A DNA stretch of 64,000 nucleotides from Achromobacter denitrificans NBRC 15125 (GTDB lineage: Bacteria > Pseudomonadota > Gammaproteobacteria > Burkholderiales > Burkholderiaceae_B). Of the stretch, positions 46,125 through 59,775 are shown piece by piece. How positions within the stretch are numbered: the first letter of the stretch is position 1; the number at the start of each line of letters is the position of its first letter. Where the stretch lies: positions 32,564 through 96,563 of the forward strand of contig NZ_BCTQ01000025.1 in NCBI RefSeq assembly GCF_001571365.1, given 5' to 3'. The notes beneath the pieces are model-generated. The model was not told where the DNA came from, searched no databases, and worked only from the letters and a program-made list of their open reading frames with translations. The position numbers and the translations under genes were made by a program.

Positions 46125-46162
46125 GGGGATGCCCGATGAAGGAAACGAAAGGCCGCGGGACG

Positions 46163-46198
46163 CGGCGGCGCGGACGCGCTGTCGCGCCCGCGCCGCCG
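46163..46198 (-). other. Strong stem-loop between binding protein and LivH-like genes
   Basis: An 11-bp pure G+C stem (46163-46173 with 46188-46198) around a 14-nt loop. As in the other two transporter operons of this window, it follows the binding-protein gene and may raise that mRNA's level over the permeases. Confidence 0.45.
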
Positions 46199-46213
46199 GC
46201 CGCGAGGAGTCCG

Positions 46214-47413
46214 CTAGAGCTTGCAGCCGGTTTCCGCGGGCGGCAGGAAGGACCGGCCGCTATGCACGATCTCGGCGTAGTCGTCCTTGTCCTTCATGTC
46301 TTTCTTGGCGCGCCCCTTGAGCAGGTAGTAGTTCTTCAGGACCTGGTGGTCTTCCTTGCGGATTTCCTCCGCCCCCGTCAGCCCCTGGTAGGCCATGCCT
46401 TCCATCGCGGCCACGACCTTGGCCGGATCGGCGCTGCCGGCCTTGACGATGGCGTCCAGCATGATGCGGGTGCAGATATAGGACCCGGCCAGGCTGTAGT
46501 TCGGATTGGCGCGGGTTTTTTCCTGCGACAGCTTCACCAGTTCCTTGTTCAGCGGCGAATCGATGCCGTGCCAGTACTGCGCGCCGAAATACACGCCTTC
46601 GCAGAGATCGGCGCCCAGGCTTTCGAATTGCTCCAGGCCCGAGGCCCAGGCCACCAGGATGGTGCAGTTCTGCTTCATGCCGAAGCTGACGGCCTGGCGC
46701 AGCGTGTCCGACGACTGCGAGCCGAAGTTCAGGATCAGCAGCACGTCGGGCTTGGCCGCCATGGCGTTGGTCAGGTAGCCGCTGAATTCCTTCTCGGTGA
46801 GCGAGTGGTAGCTGTTGCCCACGTGCTCGATGCCCTTTTCCTTGAAGATCGCCTTGGCGGCGTTGAGCAGGCCGTCGCCGAACACGTACTGTGGCGTGAT
46901 GGTGTACCAGCGCTTGGCCTTGGGCAGCTTTTCCACCAGCGGCCGCACGGTCTGCTCGATGGCGCCGAAGGTGGGCACCGACCACCGGAACGTCGCCCGG
47001 TTGCAGTCCTTGCCGGTGATTTCATCGGCGCCCGCGGTGGTGATGAACACGCCGCCGGCCCGCTCGACCTCCTTGCCCATGGCAAGCGCCTCCGAGGACA
47101 GGATGCCGCCGGCGAAGAACTTGACGCCCTTCTGCTGCGAAACTTCCTGCACCTTGCGCACGGCCGTGGCCGGCTTGCCTTCGGTGTCCAGCACGGTATA
47201 GGCCAGCGGGCGGTCCAGCACGCGGCCGTATTGCTCCAGCGCCAGTTTCATGCCCAGGTCGGCGAACTTGCCGTTGGCGGCGAAGGCGCCCGACATGGGC
47301 ACCGGACACCCGAACTGGATGGCGTCGGCTTGCGCCAGCGCGGACCGGGCGGCCCACAACGATCCGGGTACCGCGCCAAGCGCGGCGATTTTCAGCAGAT
47401 TGCGGCGATTCAA
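46214..47413 (-). CDS. Liv-type ABC transporter substrate-binding protein, second system
   Basis: A 399-residue periplasmic binding protein (Peripla_BP_6). The N-terminal NRRNLLKIAALGAVPGSLWA is a Tat-like signal with twin Arg. I chose a TTG start (LNRRNLLK) because GGGAG lies eight bases upstream and the signal begins there; upstream in-frame ATGs (47452, 47509) lack ribosome sites. The mature region has FGCPVPMSGAFAANG. The neighbouring M20 and M81 hydrolases suggest a small amide, ureide or peptide ligand. Confidence 0.9.
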   Translation of the reverse strand: MNRRNLLKIAALGAVPGSLWAARSALAQADAIQFGCPVPMSGAFAANGKFADLGMKLALEQYGRVLDRPLAYTVLDTEGKPATAVRKVQEVSQQKGVKFFAGGILSSEALAMGKEVERAGGVFITTAGADEITGKDCNRATFRWSVPTFGAIEQTVRPLVEKLPKAKRWYTITPQYVFGDGLLNAAKAIFKEKGIEHVGNSYHSLTEKEFSGYLTNAMAAKPDVLLILNFGSQSSDTLRQAVSFGMKQNCTILVAWASGLEQFESLGADLCEGVYFGAQYWHGIDSPLNKELVKLSQEKTRANPNYSLAGSYICTRIMLDAIVKAGSADPAKVVAAMEGMAYQGLTGAEEIRKEDHQVLKNYYLLKGRAKKDMKDKDDYAEIVHSGRSFLPPAETGCKL

Positions 47414-47562
47414 GATGATTCTCCCTGGCTGCCGCTGGCGTTGCCGCGGCATATTGACGATGTCGAGCGCGCCCCATGCGCGTCCCCTTTCCGACTCTGT
47501 CTGCTCCAAGCTCCTGGACCCTGCCTGCCGGGATGGCGTGCCGTGCCCATACCGCGACTTCC

Positions 47563-47602
47563 ATCCTATTTATCATGATAAATAGGATTATTATCATGAT
47601 CA
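47563..47602. promoter_or_regulatory. Paired operators for the GntR regulator
   Basis: 47563-47588 is a perfect 26-bp palindrome with the core TATCATGATA. A second copy of ATCATGAT lies at 47593-47600, its centre 21 bp away, two helical turns. The sites sit in an AT-rich patch of the region between the binding-protein gene (minus) and gntR (plus). A dimeric FadR-type repressor binding both is expected. Confidence 0.65.
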
Positions 47603-47712
47603 GATTGGGGGTCCGGCTCTGTCAATAGCGGCGGCATCAGGTATAACCCTGTGCCGCGGCGAATCCGCAGCGGCACGCCCCCAGCCCCCCACGCAGCAAA
47701 CGGAGAAACGCA

Positions 47713-48552
47713 ATGGCGTTCGACAGTCAGGACCTACCGGCCGGCGGCATCGCGAGCCCGCCCAAGCGCAGTGACCTGGTCGCCGAAGAGATCAAGCGGC
47801 TGATCACGGCCAAGAATCTGCTGCCCGGCGACAAGCTGCCGCGCGAAAGCGAACTGCAAAGCATGTTTTCGGTCAGCAAGAGCACCATGCGGGAGGCGCT
47901 CAAGTCCCTGGAAGTCCAGGGGCTGGTGAAGGTCAGCACGGGGCCGGGCGGCGGCGCCACGGTGGTCGAGGTGCCGCTGGACCGCACCTTCCAGCTGATG
48001 CAGAACTACCTGTTCTTCAAGGAAGTGCGGATCGAGGACATCTACCAGGTGCGCAAGCTGCTGGAGCCCGAACTGGCGGCCAGCGCCGTGCCGTTCCTGA
48101 CGGAGGCGCATTTCGTCGCGCTGGAAGAGAACATCGCCTGCTGCGACCCGATGGCCGAGCACGTGGAGGACCCCCTGGCCCAGCGCCAGGAAGAAATGAA
48201 CTTCCACGACATCTTCGCGGCCGTCTGCCCCAATCCGTTCCTGCGGTTCAGCTGCGAAATGACCAACGAGATGATCCGGCAGCTGACCGTGTTCGACAAC
48301 GAGATGCCGCTGGCCGAACAGCAGCGCTTCGGCAGCGCGAACACGGGCTTTCACCGCCAGATCCTGGCGGCGGCCCGGGCGCGCGACGTGGAAAAGGTGC
48401 GCGCGCTGATGAGCGAACACATGCAGGACGCGATGCGCTCGGTCAAGCGCATGCACGGCAAGCTCGAAGGCCGGCTGATCCTGGATTCGGAAATGTCGCG
48501 GCGCAACGCCACGCGCAACGCCCGCCGCGGCCGGCGCAAGAAGGTCTCCTGA
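47713..48552 (+). CDS. FadR-type (FCD domain) GntR regulator
   Basis: A 279-residue regulator. The winged HTH (about 18-85) has DKLPRESELQSMFSVSKSTM and REALKSLEVQGLVKV, the GntR pattern. The C-terminal FCD domain (about 105-250) is all-helical, with an Asp/His metal-site candidate in EEMNFHDIF and TGFHRQIL. It is divergent from the second Liv-type operon and probably represses it until its ligand arrives. Alternatively it may help control acnA 278 bp downstream. The tail is Arg-rich. Confidence 0.92.
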   Translation: MAFDSQDLPAGGIASPPKRSDLVAEEIKRLITAKNLLPGDKLPRESELQSMFSVSKSTMREALKSLEVQGLVKVSTGPGGGATVVEVPLDRTFQLMQNYLFFKEVRIEDIYQVRKLLEPELAASAVPFLTEAHFVALEENIACCDPMAEHVEDPLAQRQEEMNFHDIFAAVCPNPFLRFSCEMTNEMIRQLTVFDNEMPLAEQQRFGSANTGFHRQILAAARARDVEKVRALMSEHMQDAMRSVKRMHGKLEGRLILDSEMSRRNATRNARRGRRKKVS

Positions 48553-48712
48553 GCGTCCGGGGCCGCCTGGCCGCCCCGCCTCCTCCCCCTCCGCGAACCG
48601 CCACGCCCCGGTAGGACTTTCTTGGTAAAACCGGGGAGTCTTGCAGGCTCGGCCCGCATCCGCCAAAGTAGGGGTTTGCGGGAACCGGCGGGAACTTTGA
48701 CGCGCCCTTCAA

Positions 48713-48767
48713 CTCTTATATAAGATACAAGACATACGACTACGCGCGGCCTTGTCTCACATACAAT
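48713..48767 (+). promoter_or_regulatory. acnA promoter and operator
   Basis: CTCTTATA-TAAGA-TACAAGAC (48713-48733) is nearly the acnB operator: TCTTATATAAGATA and AAGACAT are shared, with a T/C change between. A -10-like TACAAT lies at 48762-48767, 29 bp beyond; in acnB the distance is 27 bp. No clear -35 is seen at the right place. The shared element suggests one regulator for both aconitases. Confidence 0.58.
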
Positions 48768-48829
48768 GACAAACGCGCAAAAACGCCAGAAAATGCCGGC
48801 TTTAGTCGGGCAAAACCACGGAGTCCATC

Positions 48830-51535
<2,706 letters not shown>

Positions 51536-51550
51536 TCGCTCCAGCCCGCG

Positions 51551-51588
51551 AAAAAGCCCCGGAACCGATGGGTTCCGGGGCTTTTTTT
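51551..51588. terminator. Bidirectional terminator between acnA and the dioxygenase gene
   Basis: Stem AAAGCCCCGGAACC-GATG-GGTTCCGGGGCTTT with T runs on both strands. It lies between the converging acnA and DODA-type genes. Confidence 0.92.
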
Positions 51589-51596
51589 CGTCCAGC

Positions 51597-52373
51597 TCAG
51601 TCCGTGAATGCGTAGGCGTCCATCGCCAGCGCGCCGTAGGAAATCTCGTCGGTCAGGCGGACGGCCGACGCGCCGCCCGCGCCCAGCGCCACGTACAGAG
51701 GCATCAGGTGCTCGTCGTGCGGATGCGCCTGCGCCGCGCCCGGCGCCTGGGCCTGCCAGTCCAGCAAGGCGGGCACGTCGTGCTCCGCCAGCTTGCGCGC
51801 ATACCAGTCCTGGAAGGCCGGCACGTAGGGCACCGCGGGCGCGTTCTGCGGCATGCGGACGTCGCGCAGGTTGTGCGTGAGGGACCCCGATCCGATGATC
51901 AGGATGTCCTCGTCGCGCAGCGGCGCGAGCGCGCGGCCCAGCGCCAGCTGCCCGGCGGCGTCGCGCCCCATGTCCAGGGACAGCTGCACCACCGGCACGT
52001 CCGCGTCCGGATACAGGTAGCGCAACGGCACCCAGGCGCCGTGGTCCAGCGGGCGGCGGGGATCCTGTTCGGCCGCGATGCCGGCCTCGGCCAGCAGCGA
52101 CTGCACGCGCCCGGCCAGCGCCGGCGCGCCGGGCGCCCCGTATTGCAGGGTATAGAGTTCCTGCGGGAAACCGCCGAAATCGTGCCAGGCCACCTGGCGG
52201 TCGCGGGTGGACAGCGCCAGCCCCTCGCCCATCCAGTGGGGCGATACCACCAGCACGCCCTTGGGCTTGCGGCCCTGGGCGCCGCTCCAGGCCGCCAGGG
52301 CAGGACCGGTCAGGCCGGGCTCGACGGCCAGCATGGGAGAGCCGTGGGAAACGAAAAGCGTGGGCCAGCGCAT
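51597..52373 (-). CDS. DODA-type extradiol dioxygenase family protein (YgiD-like)
   Basis: A 258-residue class III extradiol ring-cleavage protein of the 4,5-DOPA dioxygenase type. Candidate metal ligands are His in LFVSHGSPM and VVSPHW and the acidic/His loop HPHDEHLMP. The end segment SYGALAMDAYAF is common in YgiD. The start MRWPTL is preceded by AGGAGG seven bases up. The physiological substrate of bacterial members is not settled. It is monocistronic and converges with acnA. Confidence 0.9.
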   Translation of the reverse strand: MRWPTLFVSHGSPMLAVEPGLTGPALAAWSGAQGRKPKGVLVVSPHWMGEGLALSTRDRQVAWHDFGGFPQELYTLQYGAPGAPALAGRVQSLLAEAGIAAEQDPRRPLDHGAWVPLRYLYPDADVPVVQLSLDMGRDAAGQLALGRALAPLRDEDILIIGSGSLTHNLRDVRMPQNAPAVPYVPAFQDWYARKLAEHDVPALLDWQAQAPGAAQAHPHDEHLMPLYVALGAGGASAVRLTDEISYGALAMDAYAFTD

Positions 52374-52582
52374 GGCGGGGCCTCCTGGAATGATTCGATG
52401 GGACCATTCTCCGCCGTTTCCAGTCAGCAATAAACCCCGCCAAAAGGCATGGCATGTTGCTGTTTCAGCAACAATCTCAATCCGAAAGCCCGCTTGCGCG
52501 CGCCCTGCGGGTCTCCCGCAACGCCCAGCCCAGTGGGCGTTAAACTAATACGTTGCACACTTTCTGGACGTTCTCCGAAGTT

Positions 52583-53785
52583 ATGGCCCGATCCCGCAGC
52601 CAATCCGCTCCCCGCCTGACCCGTGACGCCTCCCGGCTGGTCGCGCTTGCCCAGGCGCTCAACCGCTCGGGCAGCCGCCTGGAAGACGTGTTCTGGGAGA
52701 CCCAGCTTGGCGAAGCGATCCCGAAGCTGCTCAAGGCGGGGCAGGACGCCCCCCTGGAAGCGGCCCTGGACCACCTCGCGCAGAGCGACGTGGGCGCCTA
52801 CGAGGTCTTGATCGAACAGGCGGAAACCCTGTCCGAGTCGATGAAGATCGAAAAGAACGGCGTGCGCTACGACATCCTGCTGGTCGTCGCGCCCATCGTC
52901 GCCTGGACGCGCTACGCCATCCCCACCGGCCCGATTTCCGCCAGCGCGCAACAGGCGCTCGTGGCGCAGCTGCACGGGCACGTCCTGTCCAGCAAGGCCC
53001 GCAGCGCGCTGATGCCCGTGCTGGTCAGCGTGGACCAGATGCCCCGCACCTTCTCCGAAACCTGGCAGTGGCTGCAACGCCTGGGTTCGCAGGCGCTGGG
53101 CGCCGAAACCACCAAGCCGGCGCTGAACACCGAGGTAGAGACGGCCAACATGCTGGCCGACACCCGCTACATCGTGGCGGCCGTGGCCGTGCCGGAAAAC
53201 GAAGCGATCTTCCGCTGGCAGGAACAGCTGGGCGAAGCCGACGCCAGCCGCGACGCGTGCCAGGAACAGTGGGCGGCCCAGGCCCAGCCCACGCTGGCCA
53301 CGCTGTTGCCGGGCTGCGGCTTCGAAGCCCTGCTGCCGGACGCCTACTATGTAAGCAACCGCGAGGCGGACCGGCGCGTGCGCCCTCTGTCGCTGCGCGC
53401 GGCGGTCAGCTGGCTGGAAGGCGCGGTCAGCCTCGAAGCCTCGCAACTGCGCGCTGTGGTGGCCGGCTGCGGCGAAAACCGGGTCGACGAATACCGCGTG
53501 GGCTTCACGGCGCGCAACAGCAACGACGTGTACTACGGCTGCGTGTGGCCCCTGTACGGCCGCGAGGAAGACCTGCCCATGGACGAAGGCCAGCCCGACG
53601 TGACCGACGAGATCGCGGCCCTGCTCAAGGAATACGGGGTCACGGAAGTGCGCCGCATCCCCGGCGTGCTGCCGCCCGAGTACTGCGAGGACTGCGGCGC
53701 GCCCTACTTCCCCAACCCGCTGGGCGAACTGGTTCACGCCGAACTGCCCGAGGACGCGGAAGCCTCCCCGGCCAAGTTCCACTAG
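52583..53785 (+). CDS. DUF2863 family protein
   Basis: A 400-residue conserved protein of unknown function typical of beta-proteobacteria. I set the start at ATG (MARSRSQSAPRL) rather than the TTG 30 bp upstream, which has no ribosome site. No membrane span is visible. The C-terminal part has a CEDC-x2-P-Y-F motif (RVLPPEYCEDCGAPYF-like, about 378-391), resembling a half zinc ribbon. It is 7 bp before earP, so a link to EF-P maturation or the same operon is possible. Confidence 0.88.
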   Translation: MARSRSQSAPRLTRDASRLVALAQALNRSGSRLEDVFWETQLGEAIPKLLKAGQDAPLEAALDHLAQSDVGAYEVLIEQAETLSESMKIEKNGVRYDILLVVAPIVAWTRYAIPTGPISASAQQALVAQLHGHVLSSKARSALMPVLVSVDQMPRTFSETWQWLQRLGSQALGAETTKPALNTEVETANMLADTRYIVAAVAVPENEAIFRWQEQLGEADASRDACQEQWAAQAQPTLATLLPGCGFEALLPDAYYVSNREADRRVRPLSLRAAVSWLEGAVSLEASQLRAVVAGCGENRVDEYRVGFTARNSNDVYYGCVWPLYGREEDLPMDEGQPDVTDEIAALLKEYGVTEVRRIPGVLPPEYCEDCGAPYFPNPLGELVHAELPEDAEASPAKFH

Positions 53786-53792
53786 GCTGGCG

Positions 53793-54905
53793 ATGCGGGC
53801 GGACATCTTCTGCCGGGTGGTCGACAACTACGGCGACATCGGCGTCTGCTGGCGGCTCGCCCGCCGCCTCGCGCAAGGCCGCGGATGGGACGTCCGCCTG
53901 TGGGTGGACGACCTGCCCAGCTTCGCCCGCATCCAGCCGGGCATCGTCCCGGGCGCGGCGCGCCAGCGGCTGGCCGGCATCGACATCGTGCACTGGAGCG
54001 ACGCGCCCGACCCCGCCCTGACGGCCCGCGACGTGGTGATCGAGGCTTTCGCCTGCGATCCTCCCGAAGCCTTCCTGGCCAGCATGCGGCTGACGCACCC
54101 GGCCTGGATCAACCTGGAATACCTGAGCGCCGAGGCCTGGGTGGAAAACTGCCACGGCCTGCCCTCGCAGCGGCCGGACGGGCTGGTCAAGCATTTCTTC
54201 TTCCCCGGGTTCACGCCCGCCACCGGCGGACTGCTGCGCGAACCCGGCCTGTCGGCCGAACGCGACGCGCTGCAGGCATCGGCGGACTCGCAGGCGTCCT
54301 TCCTGCGCTCGCTGGGCGTGGACGAGGCGCTGCTGTTGCGCCGCCGCGACGGCGCCCGCGCCGTGTCCCTGTTTTGCTATCCCTCCGCCCCGGCGGCGGA
54401 CCTGGTTGCGGCCCTGTCGGCGGACCCGCGGCCCAGCGTGCTGCTGGTTCCCGAGGGCATCGCGCCCGGGCTGGAAGCCGCCTGCGCGGAGCCGGGCGCG
54501 CCCGCGCTGGCCCGGCTGCCCTTCGTGGCCCAGCCGGATTTCGACCGGCTGCTGTGGTGCTGCGACCTGAATTTCGTGCGGGGCGAAGACTCCTTCGTCC
54601 GCGCCGCCTGGGCGGCGCGCCCGCTGGTCTGGCAGATCTACCCGCAGGACGAGAACGTCCATCTGGAAAAGCTCGACGCCTGGCTGGCGCGCTATCCCGC
54701 CCCGGAAGCCGCCCATGCCCTGATCCGGGCCTGGAACCAGCCCGAGGCCGGCGGCACGGCCGGCGCGCTGTCCGCCGCCCTGGCGCCCCCCGCCTGGGAG
54801 GCCTGGGCCGAAGCCGCCCGCCTCTGGGACGCCCGCCAGGCCGCGCAACCGGATCTTGCCGAAAATCTGGCCGATTTTTGCGCAGACTTGGCCAAGAAAC
54901 GTTAG
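53793..54905 (+). CDS. earP: EF-P arginine rhamnosyltransferase
   Basis: A 370-residue glycosyltransferase that adds rhamnose from TDP-rhamnose to Arg32 of elongation factor P. The N terminus [20 protein letters not shown] has the EarP motif with the catalytic Asp, and the C-terminal part [20 protein letters not shown], then [10 protein letters not shown], carries the TDP-binding E-D-S motif. It is followed by efp, whose product has Arg at position 32. The rmlA-D genes for TDP-rhamnose are not in the window. Confidence 0.97.
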   Translation: MRADIFCRVVDNYGDIGVCWRLARRLAQGRGWDVRLWVDDLPSFARIQPGIVPGAARQRLAGIDIVHWSDAPDPALTARDVVIEAFACDPPEAFLASMRLTHPAWINLEYLSAEAWVENCHGLPSQRPDGLVKHFFFPGFTPATGGLLREPGLSAERDALQASADSQASFLRSLGVDEALLLRRRDGARAVSLFCYPSAPAADLVAALSADPRPSVLLVPEGIAPGLEAACAEPGAPALARLPFVAQPDFDRLLWCCDLNFVRGEDSFVRAAWAARPLVWQIYPQDENVHLEKLDAWLARYPAPEAAHALIRAWNQPEAGGTAGALSAALAPPAWEAWAEAARLWDARQAAQPDLAENLADFCADLAKKR

Positions 54906-54908
54906 AAT
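54878..54908 (+). promoter_or_regulatory. Putative efp promoter inside the end of earP
   Basis: TTGCGC (54878-54883) and TAGAAT (54903-54908), 19 bp apart, lie over the earP stop. They would give a leader of about 150 nt before the efp ATG. The spacing is a little long, so this is tentative. Confidence 0.35.
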
Positions 54909-55062
54909 AGAGAGTTTTCTGAGCGCCCTGGATCTGTCGGGCCTCAGCTATGACGCCTCCCGGGCGTGTGCACGAAGCCGAAAACACTGGCCCCAGCCGG
55001 CCATTGCCACAGGGCTCTCTGCTAGCACGGCGAGTGCACCTATCACCCCCGGAGTTTTATCG

Positions 55063-55623
55063 ATGAAAACCGCTCAGGAATTGCGAGTCGGCAACGTGGT
55101 CATGGTCGGCAAGGACCCCCTCGTGGTCCAGAAGGCCGAATACAACAAGTCCGGCCGCAACGCCGCCGTCGTCAAGCTGAAGTTCAAGAACCTCTTGACC
55201 GCCTCGGCCAGCGAATCGGTCTACAAGGCCGACGAAAAGTTCGAAGTCGTCCAACTGGACCGCAAGGAGTGCACCTACTCCTACTTCGGCGACCCGATGT
55301 ACGTCTTCATGGACGAAGAGTACAACCAGTACGAAATCGAAGCCGAAAGCATGGGCGACGCCCTGAACTACCTGGAAGAAGCGATGCCCGTGGAAGTGGT
55401 CTTCTACGACGGCCGCGCCATTTCGGTTGAGCTGCCCACCACCATCGTCCGCGAAATCACCTACACCGAACCCGCCGTCCGTGGCGACACTTCGGGCAAG
55501 GTGACCAAGCCGGCCAAGATCAACACCGGCTACGAACTGAACGTGCCGCTGTTCTGCGCCATCGGCGACAAGATCGAAATCGACACCCGCACGAACGAAT
55601 ACCGCAGCCGCGTCAACAACTGA
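55063..55623 (+). CDS. efp: Elongation factor P
   Basis: The 186-residue factor relieves ribosome stalling at polyproline stretches. The modification loop is [11 protein letters not shown] with Arg32, which matches EarP-type rhamnosylation and not the lysine type. KOW-like and two OB-fold domains follow, ending NEYRSRVNN. It lies 157 bp after earP, likely with its own promoter. It has a terminator directly downstream and strong codon bias. Confidence 0.98.
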   Translation: MKTAQELRVGNVVMVGKDPLVVQKAEYNKSGRNAAVVKLKFKNLLTASASESVYKADEKFEVVQLDRKECTYSYFGDPMYVFMDEEYNQYEIEAESMGDALNYLEEAMPVEVVFYDGRAISVELPTTIVREITYTEPAVRGDTSGKVTKPAKINTGYELNVPLFCAIGDKIEIDTRTNEYRSRVNN

Positions 55624-55639
55624 TCGGCATCGGTTCACA

Positions 55640-55671
55640 AAAAAACCAGACTTTCGGGTCTGGTTTTTTTT
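55640..55671 (+). terminator. Rho-independent terminator of efp
   Basis: CCAGAC-TTTCGG-GTCTGG stem extended by an A tract on the left and followed by a run of eight T, 17 bp after the efp stop. Confidence 0.92.
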
Positions 55672-55710
55672 CGTCTGTAGGCTGGGGGTTTGGGTATCTC
55701 GGGCGCGAAG

Positions 55711-55770
55711 TTGCCGGTTCTTTGCTGGGGACTGCCGGTTCTTTGCTCGGACTGCTGGTTCTTAAGACGC
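55711..55770. repeat. Three 20-bp tandem repeats
   Basis: Units 55711-55730, 55731-55750 and 55751-55770 share TGC(C/T)GGTTCTT. Units 1 and 2 are identical over TGCCGGTTCTTTGCT; unit 3 is diverged at its end. The head-to-tail array with no spacers is a minisatellite, not a CRISPR. Confidence 0.75.
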
Positions 55771-55837
55771 TGGGGCGGACGGTGTTCTTCAGGTTCTTGC
55801 CCCGGACGGAGGCAATACCAACGACATTGCGGGGCCC

Positions 55838-55873
55838 GCGCCAGACCGACCGCGCGGGCGGTCGGTCTGGCGC
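55838..55873. repeat. Perfect 16-bp inverted repeat with 4-nt loop
   Basis: GCGCCAGACCGACCGC and its exact complement flank GCGG. Such a stem may act as a terminator-like or REP-like element. No T run is adjacent. Confidence 0.75.
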
Positions 55874-55927
55874 ATACGCAGTGTCTCGCGGTGTGCGCAT
55901 GTTGAACACCCTCGGCAAGAATCCGCC

Positions 55928-55972
55928 GCTCCGCCAGGGCATCCCAAGGCGGAGCTGCCCCCTGGGGGCAGC
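55928..55972 (-). repeat. GC-rich double stem-loop downstream of the DUF1178 gene
   Basis: GCTCCGCC (55928-55935) pairs with GGCGGAGC (55948-55955), and GCTGCCCCC-T-GGGGGCAGC (55954-55972) forms a second stem sharing two bases. The look is that of a dispersed intergenic element of this bacterial group. It may end the DUF1178 transcript. Confidence 0.5.
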
Positions 55973-55996
55973 AAGCATGCGCGGCGTGGGGGCCTG

Positions 55997-56455
55997 CTAC
56001 TGCAGGCGTTCGTCGTCCAGGAAGTCGGGCACGGCCATGACCTCGATGCCGTCCTCGGCCAGCGAGGCGCGCTCCTCCGGCGTCGCGGTGCCGCGGATCG
56101 GGCGATCGTCGGCGTCGCCTTCGTGGATGCGGCGCGCCTCTTCGGCGAAGCGCGGACCGACGTTTTCGGTGTTGCGCAGCAAGGCGCGCACCTGGCGCAT
56201 GACGACCGCCTGCACCGCCGCCATCTTCTCGGCCTCGGAGGCGTTGGCCGGCAGGGCCGGCTGGGAGGCCGGCGCATGCAGGTGGGCGACGTTCAGGCGC
56301 GGCGCCGACAGGCGCTTGGTGATGCTGGCCGACCCGCAAACGGGGCACGTGACGAGGCCGCGCGCCTGCTGCGCGTCGTAGTCTTCGTGCGAACCGAACC
56401 AGCCCTCGAAAATGTGGCTGTGTTCGCACTGGAGGTCGAAAACTTTCAGTGCCAT
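55997..56455 (-). CDS. DUF1178 family protein
   Basis: A 152-residue conserved alpha/beta-proteobacterial protein of unknown function. It begins MALKVFDLQCEHSHIFEGWF; Cys in DLQCEH and the CPVCGS pair (about residues 37-40) could bind zinc. A helical middle (NASEAEKMAAVQAVVMRQVR) and the end GIEVMAVPDFLDDERLQ follow. The start at MALKVF is the family start. It is monocistronic. Confidence 0.92.
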   Translation of the reverse strand: MALKVFDLQCEHSHIFEGWFGSHEDYDAQQARGLVTCPVCGSASITKRLSAPRLNVAHLHAPASQPALPANASEAEKMAAVQAVVMRQVRALLRNTENVGPRFAEEARRIHEGDADDRPIRGTATPEERASLAEDGIEVMAVPDFLDDERLQ

Positions 56456-56585
56456 GGCTTCTATATGGGGTGCTGTAGGCAGAATACAAGAAAGCGCCGG
56501 CCACCGCCGGCTTTGCCCCGGCAAACGGATGGTTTTCCGCGGGCCCGGCGCGGAAAACAAACGGAAACCGGGCGCCGCGGGGGGC

Positions 56586-58270
<1,685 letters not shown>

Positions 58271-58274
<4 letters not shown>

Positions 58275-59770
58275 GGCGCGTCTCCCCGCCGGGTCGGGCC
58301 GGCATCGGTGGCCAGCGCCGTCTTGGCGCCGCGCCCGAACAGGCCGTTGCGCGCCATCCGGCCGGGCTTGTAGCGGCGGGTGCGCGGGTCGAACGCATCG
58401 CGCACGGCGTCGGCGAACAGGTTGGCCGCCAGCACCAGGGCCAGCATGAAAATGAATGCGGTCATGAGGTTCCACCAGATCATGGGATCGCGGGACATTT
58501 CGAGCCGGGCGCCGTCGATCATGGAGCCGAAGGAGTTCATGCTGGGATCCACGCCGATGCCCAGGTAGGACAGCACGGCCTCGTAGAGGACCAGGCCCGA
58601 GAATTCCAGCACCATGGTGATCAGGATGAGGTGGGCCACGTTGGGCAGCAGATGGCGGGTCATGATGCGCCAGTGCGACACGCCGAACGCCCTCGCCGCC
58701 TGCACGTATTCGAGTTCGCGCAGCTTCAGCGTTTCGGCGCGCAGCAGGCGGCACAGCCCCGCCCACCCGGTGAACCCGAGGATCATGCACAGCAGGAACA
58801 GGCGCAGGTCCGCGCGCGCGGCGGAGGTATCGAACAGGTCCGCGTGGTTGTCGATGTAGACCTGCATCATCAAGGCGCAGGCGGCCACCAGCAGCACGCC
58901 CGGGATCGAGGTGATGGTGGTGTAGAGGTATTGGATGGCGTCGTCGACCTTGCCCTTGAAATAGCCGGCGGCGATGCCGAAGACGATCGCCGGCGGCAGC
59001 ATGGCGATCGTGGTGAGGCTGCCGATCACGAGCGCCGTGCGGATGCTTTTCAGCGCCTGCCACAGCACGTCGTTGCCGATCCGGTCGGTGCCCAGCGCAT
59101 GGTAGCCGCTGGACAACCCGGCCAGGGCGCCGACCGCCAGGCACAGCAGCGTGAACGTCAGCAACATGGCGATCCATGGCAGGCCGGCATGGCCGCCCCC
59201 CGGGTCGGCCGCCGCCCGGCCCCTGCGCGCCAGGCAGGCGGACAGCAGCCCCGCCGCCGCCAGCGAGACCGCCAGCCCACCGGCCAGGCCCCAGCCCAGC
59301 CGCTTGAGCACGTCGCCCAAGTGCTCCCGGTCGGGGTCGTCCAGGTGGATGCCCGCGCCACGCAGCCGGGGAAAATCGCGCACCGGCTTGCCGTCGACGA
59401 GCAGGGTTTCCTTGGTGAACTGGCGCACGGCCAAAGGCTCGGAATAGGTTTTCTCGGGCCGGGTCAGCACGCTGCCGGCCAGCAGGCCGTCCAGCGCCGA
59501 CTGGACCGCGGGCGCGTAGACCGGCGCGGCGTCCGCCGCCGCCCCTGGCGCCGGCGGCAGCAGGGGCCGATAGTGCACGGAGTCGAGCAGGCCGACGGCG
59601 ACGAAGGCCGCCAGGATCACGGCCGAGCACATGGCCGGCGTATCGCGGGCGACCCGCGCCCAGGTCGCCCGCAGGTTGGGGCTGCGCCGCACGCGCCAGG
59701 CGTAGGCCGCGGCGCCCAGCGCCATGAGCCACAGCGCGATATCGGTCCAGAGGAAGACGAACTTGGGCAT
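58271..59770 (-). CDS. Peptide ABC permease (YejE/DppC-like) with an N-terminal extension
   Basis: A 499-residue permease, about 150 residues longer than E. coli YejE. Beyond an N-terminal span (about 5-25) and a second one (48-62) there is an extra periplasmic-looking stretch (about 65-160, PPAPGAAADAAPVYAPAVQS) before the usual core. The core shows the FTGWAGLCRLLRAETLKLRE EAA-type region and ends with a basic tail. It lies 5 bp after the first permease. Confidence 0.9.
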
Positions 59771-59775
59771 GTCGG

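Larger units (their letters stand above)
55672..55996. other. Repeat-rich intergenic region between efp and the DUF1178 gene
   Basis: No credible gene is seen. It contains a 20-bp tandem repeat, a 16-bp-arm inverted repeat and two GC-rich stem-loops, listed separately. Both flanking genes converge into it. Confidence 0.6.

Noticed and set aside
52553..52583. TTG start 30 bp upstream for DUF2863
   Set aside because: No ribosome site; the ATG giving MARSRSQ matches the family N terminus.
55711..55770. CRISPR array
   Set aside because: The 20-bp units are head to tail with no spacers, and there is no cas gene.
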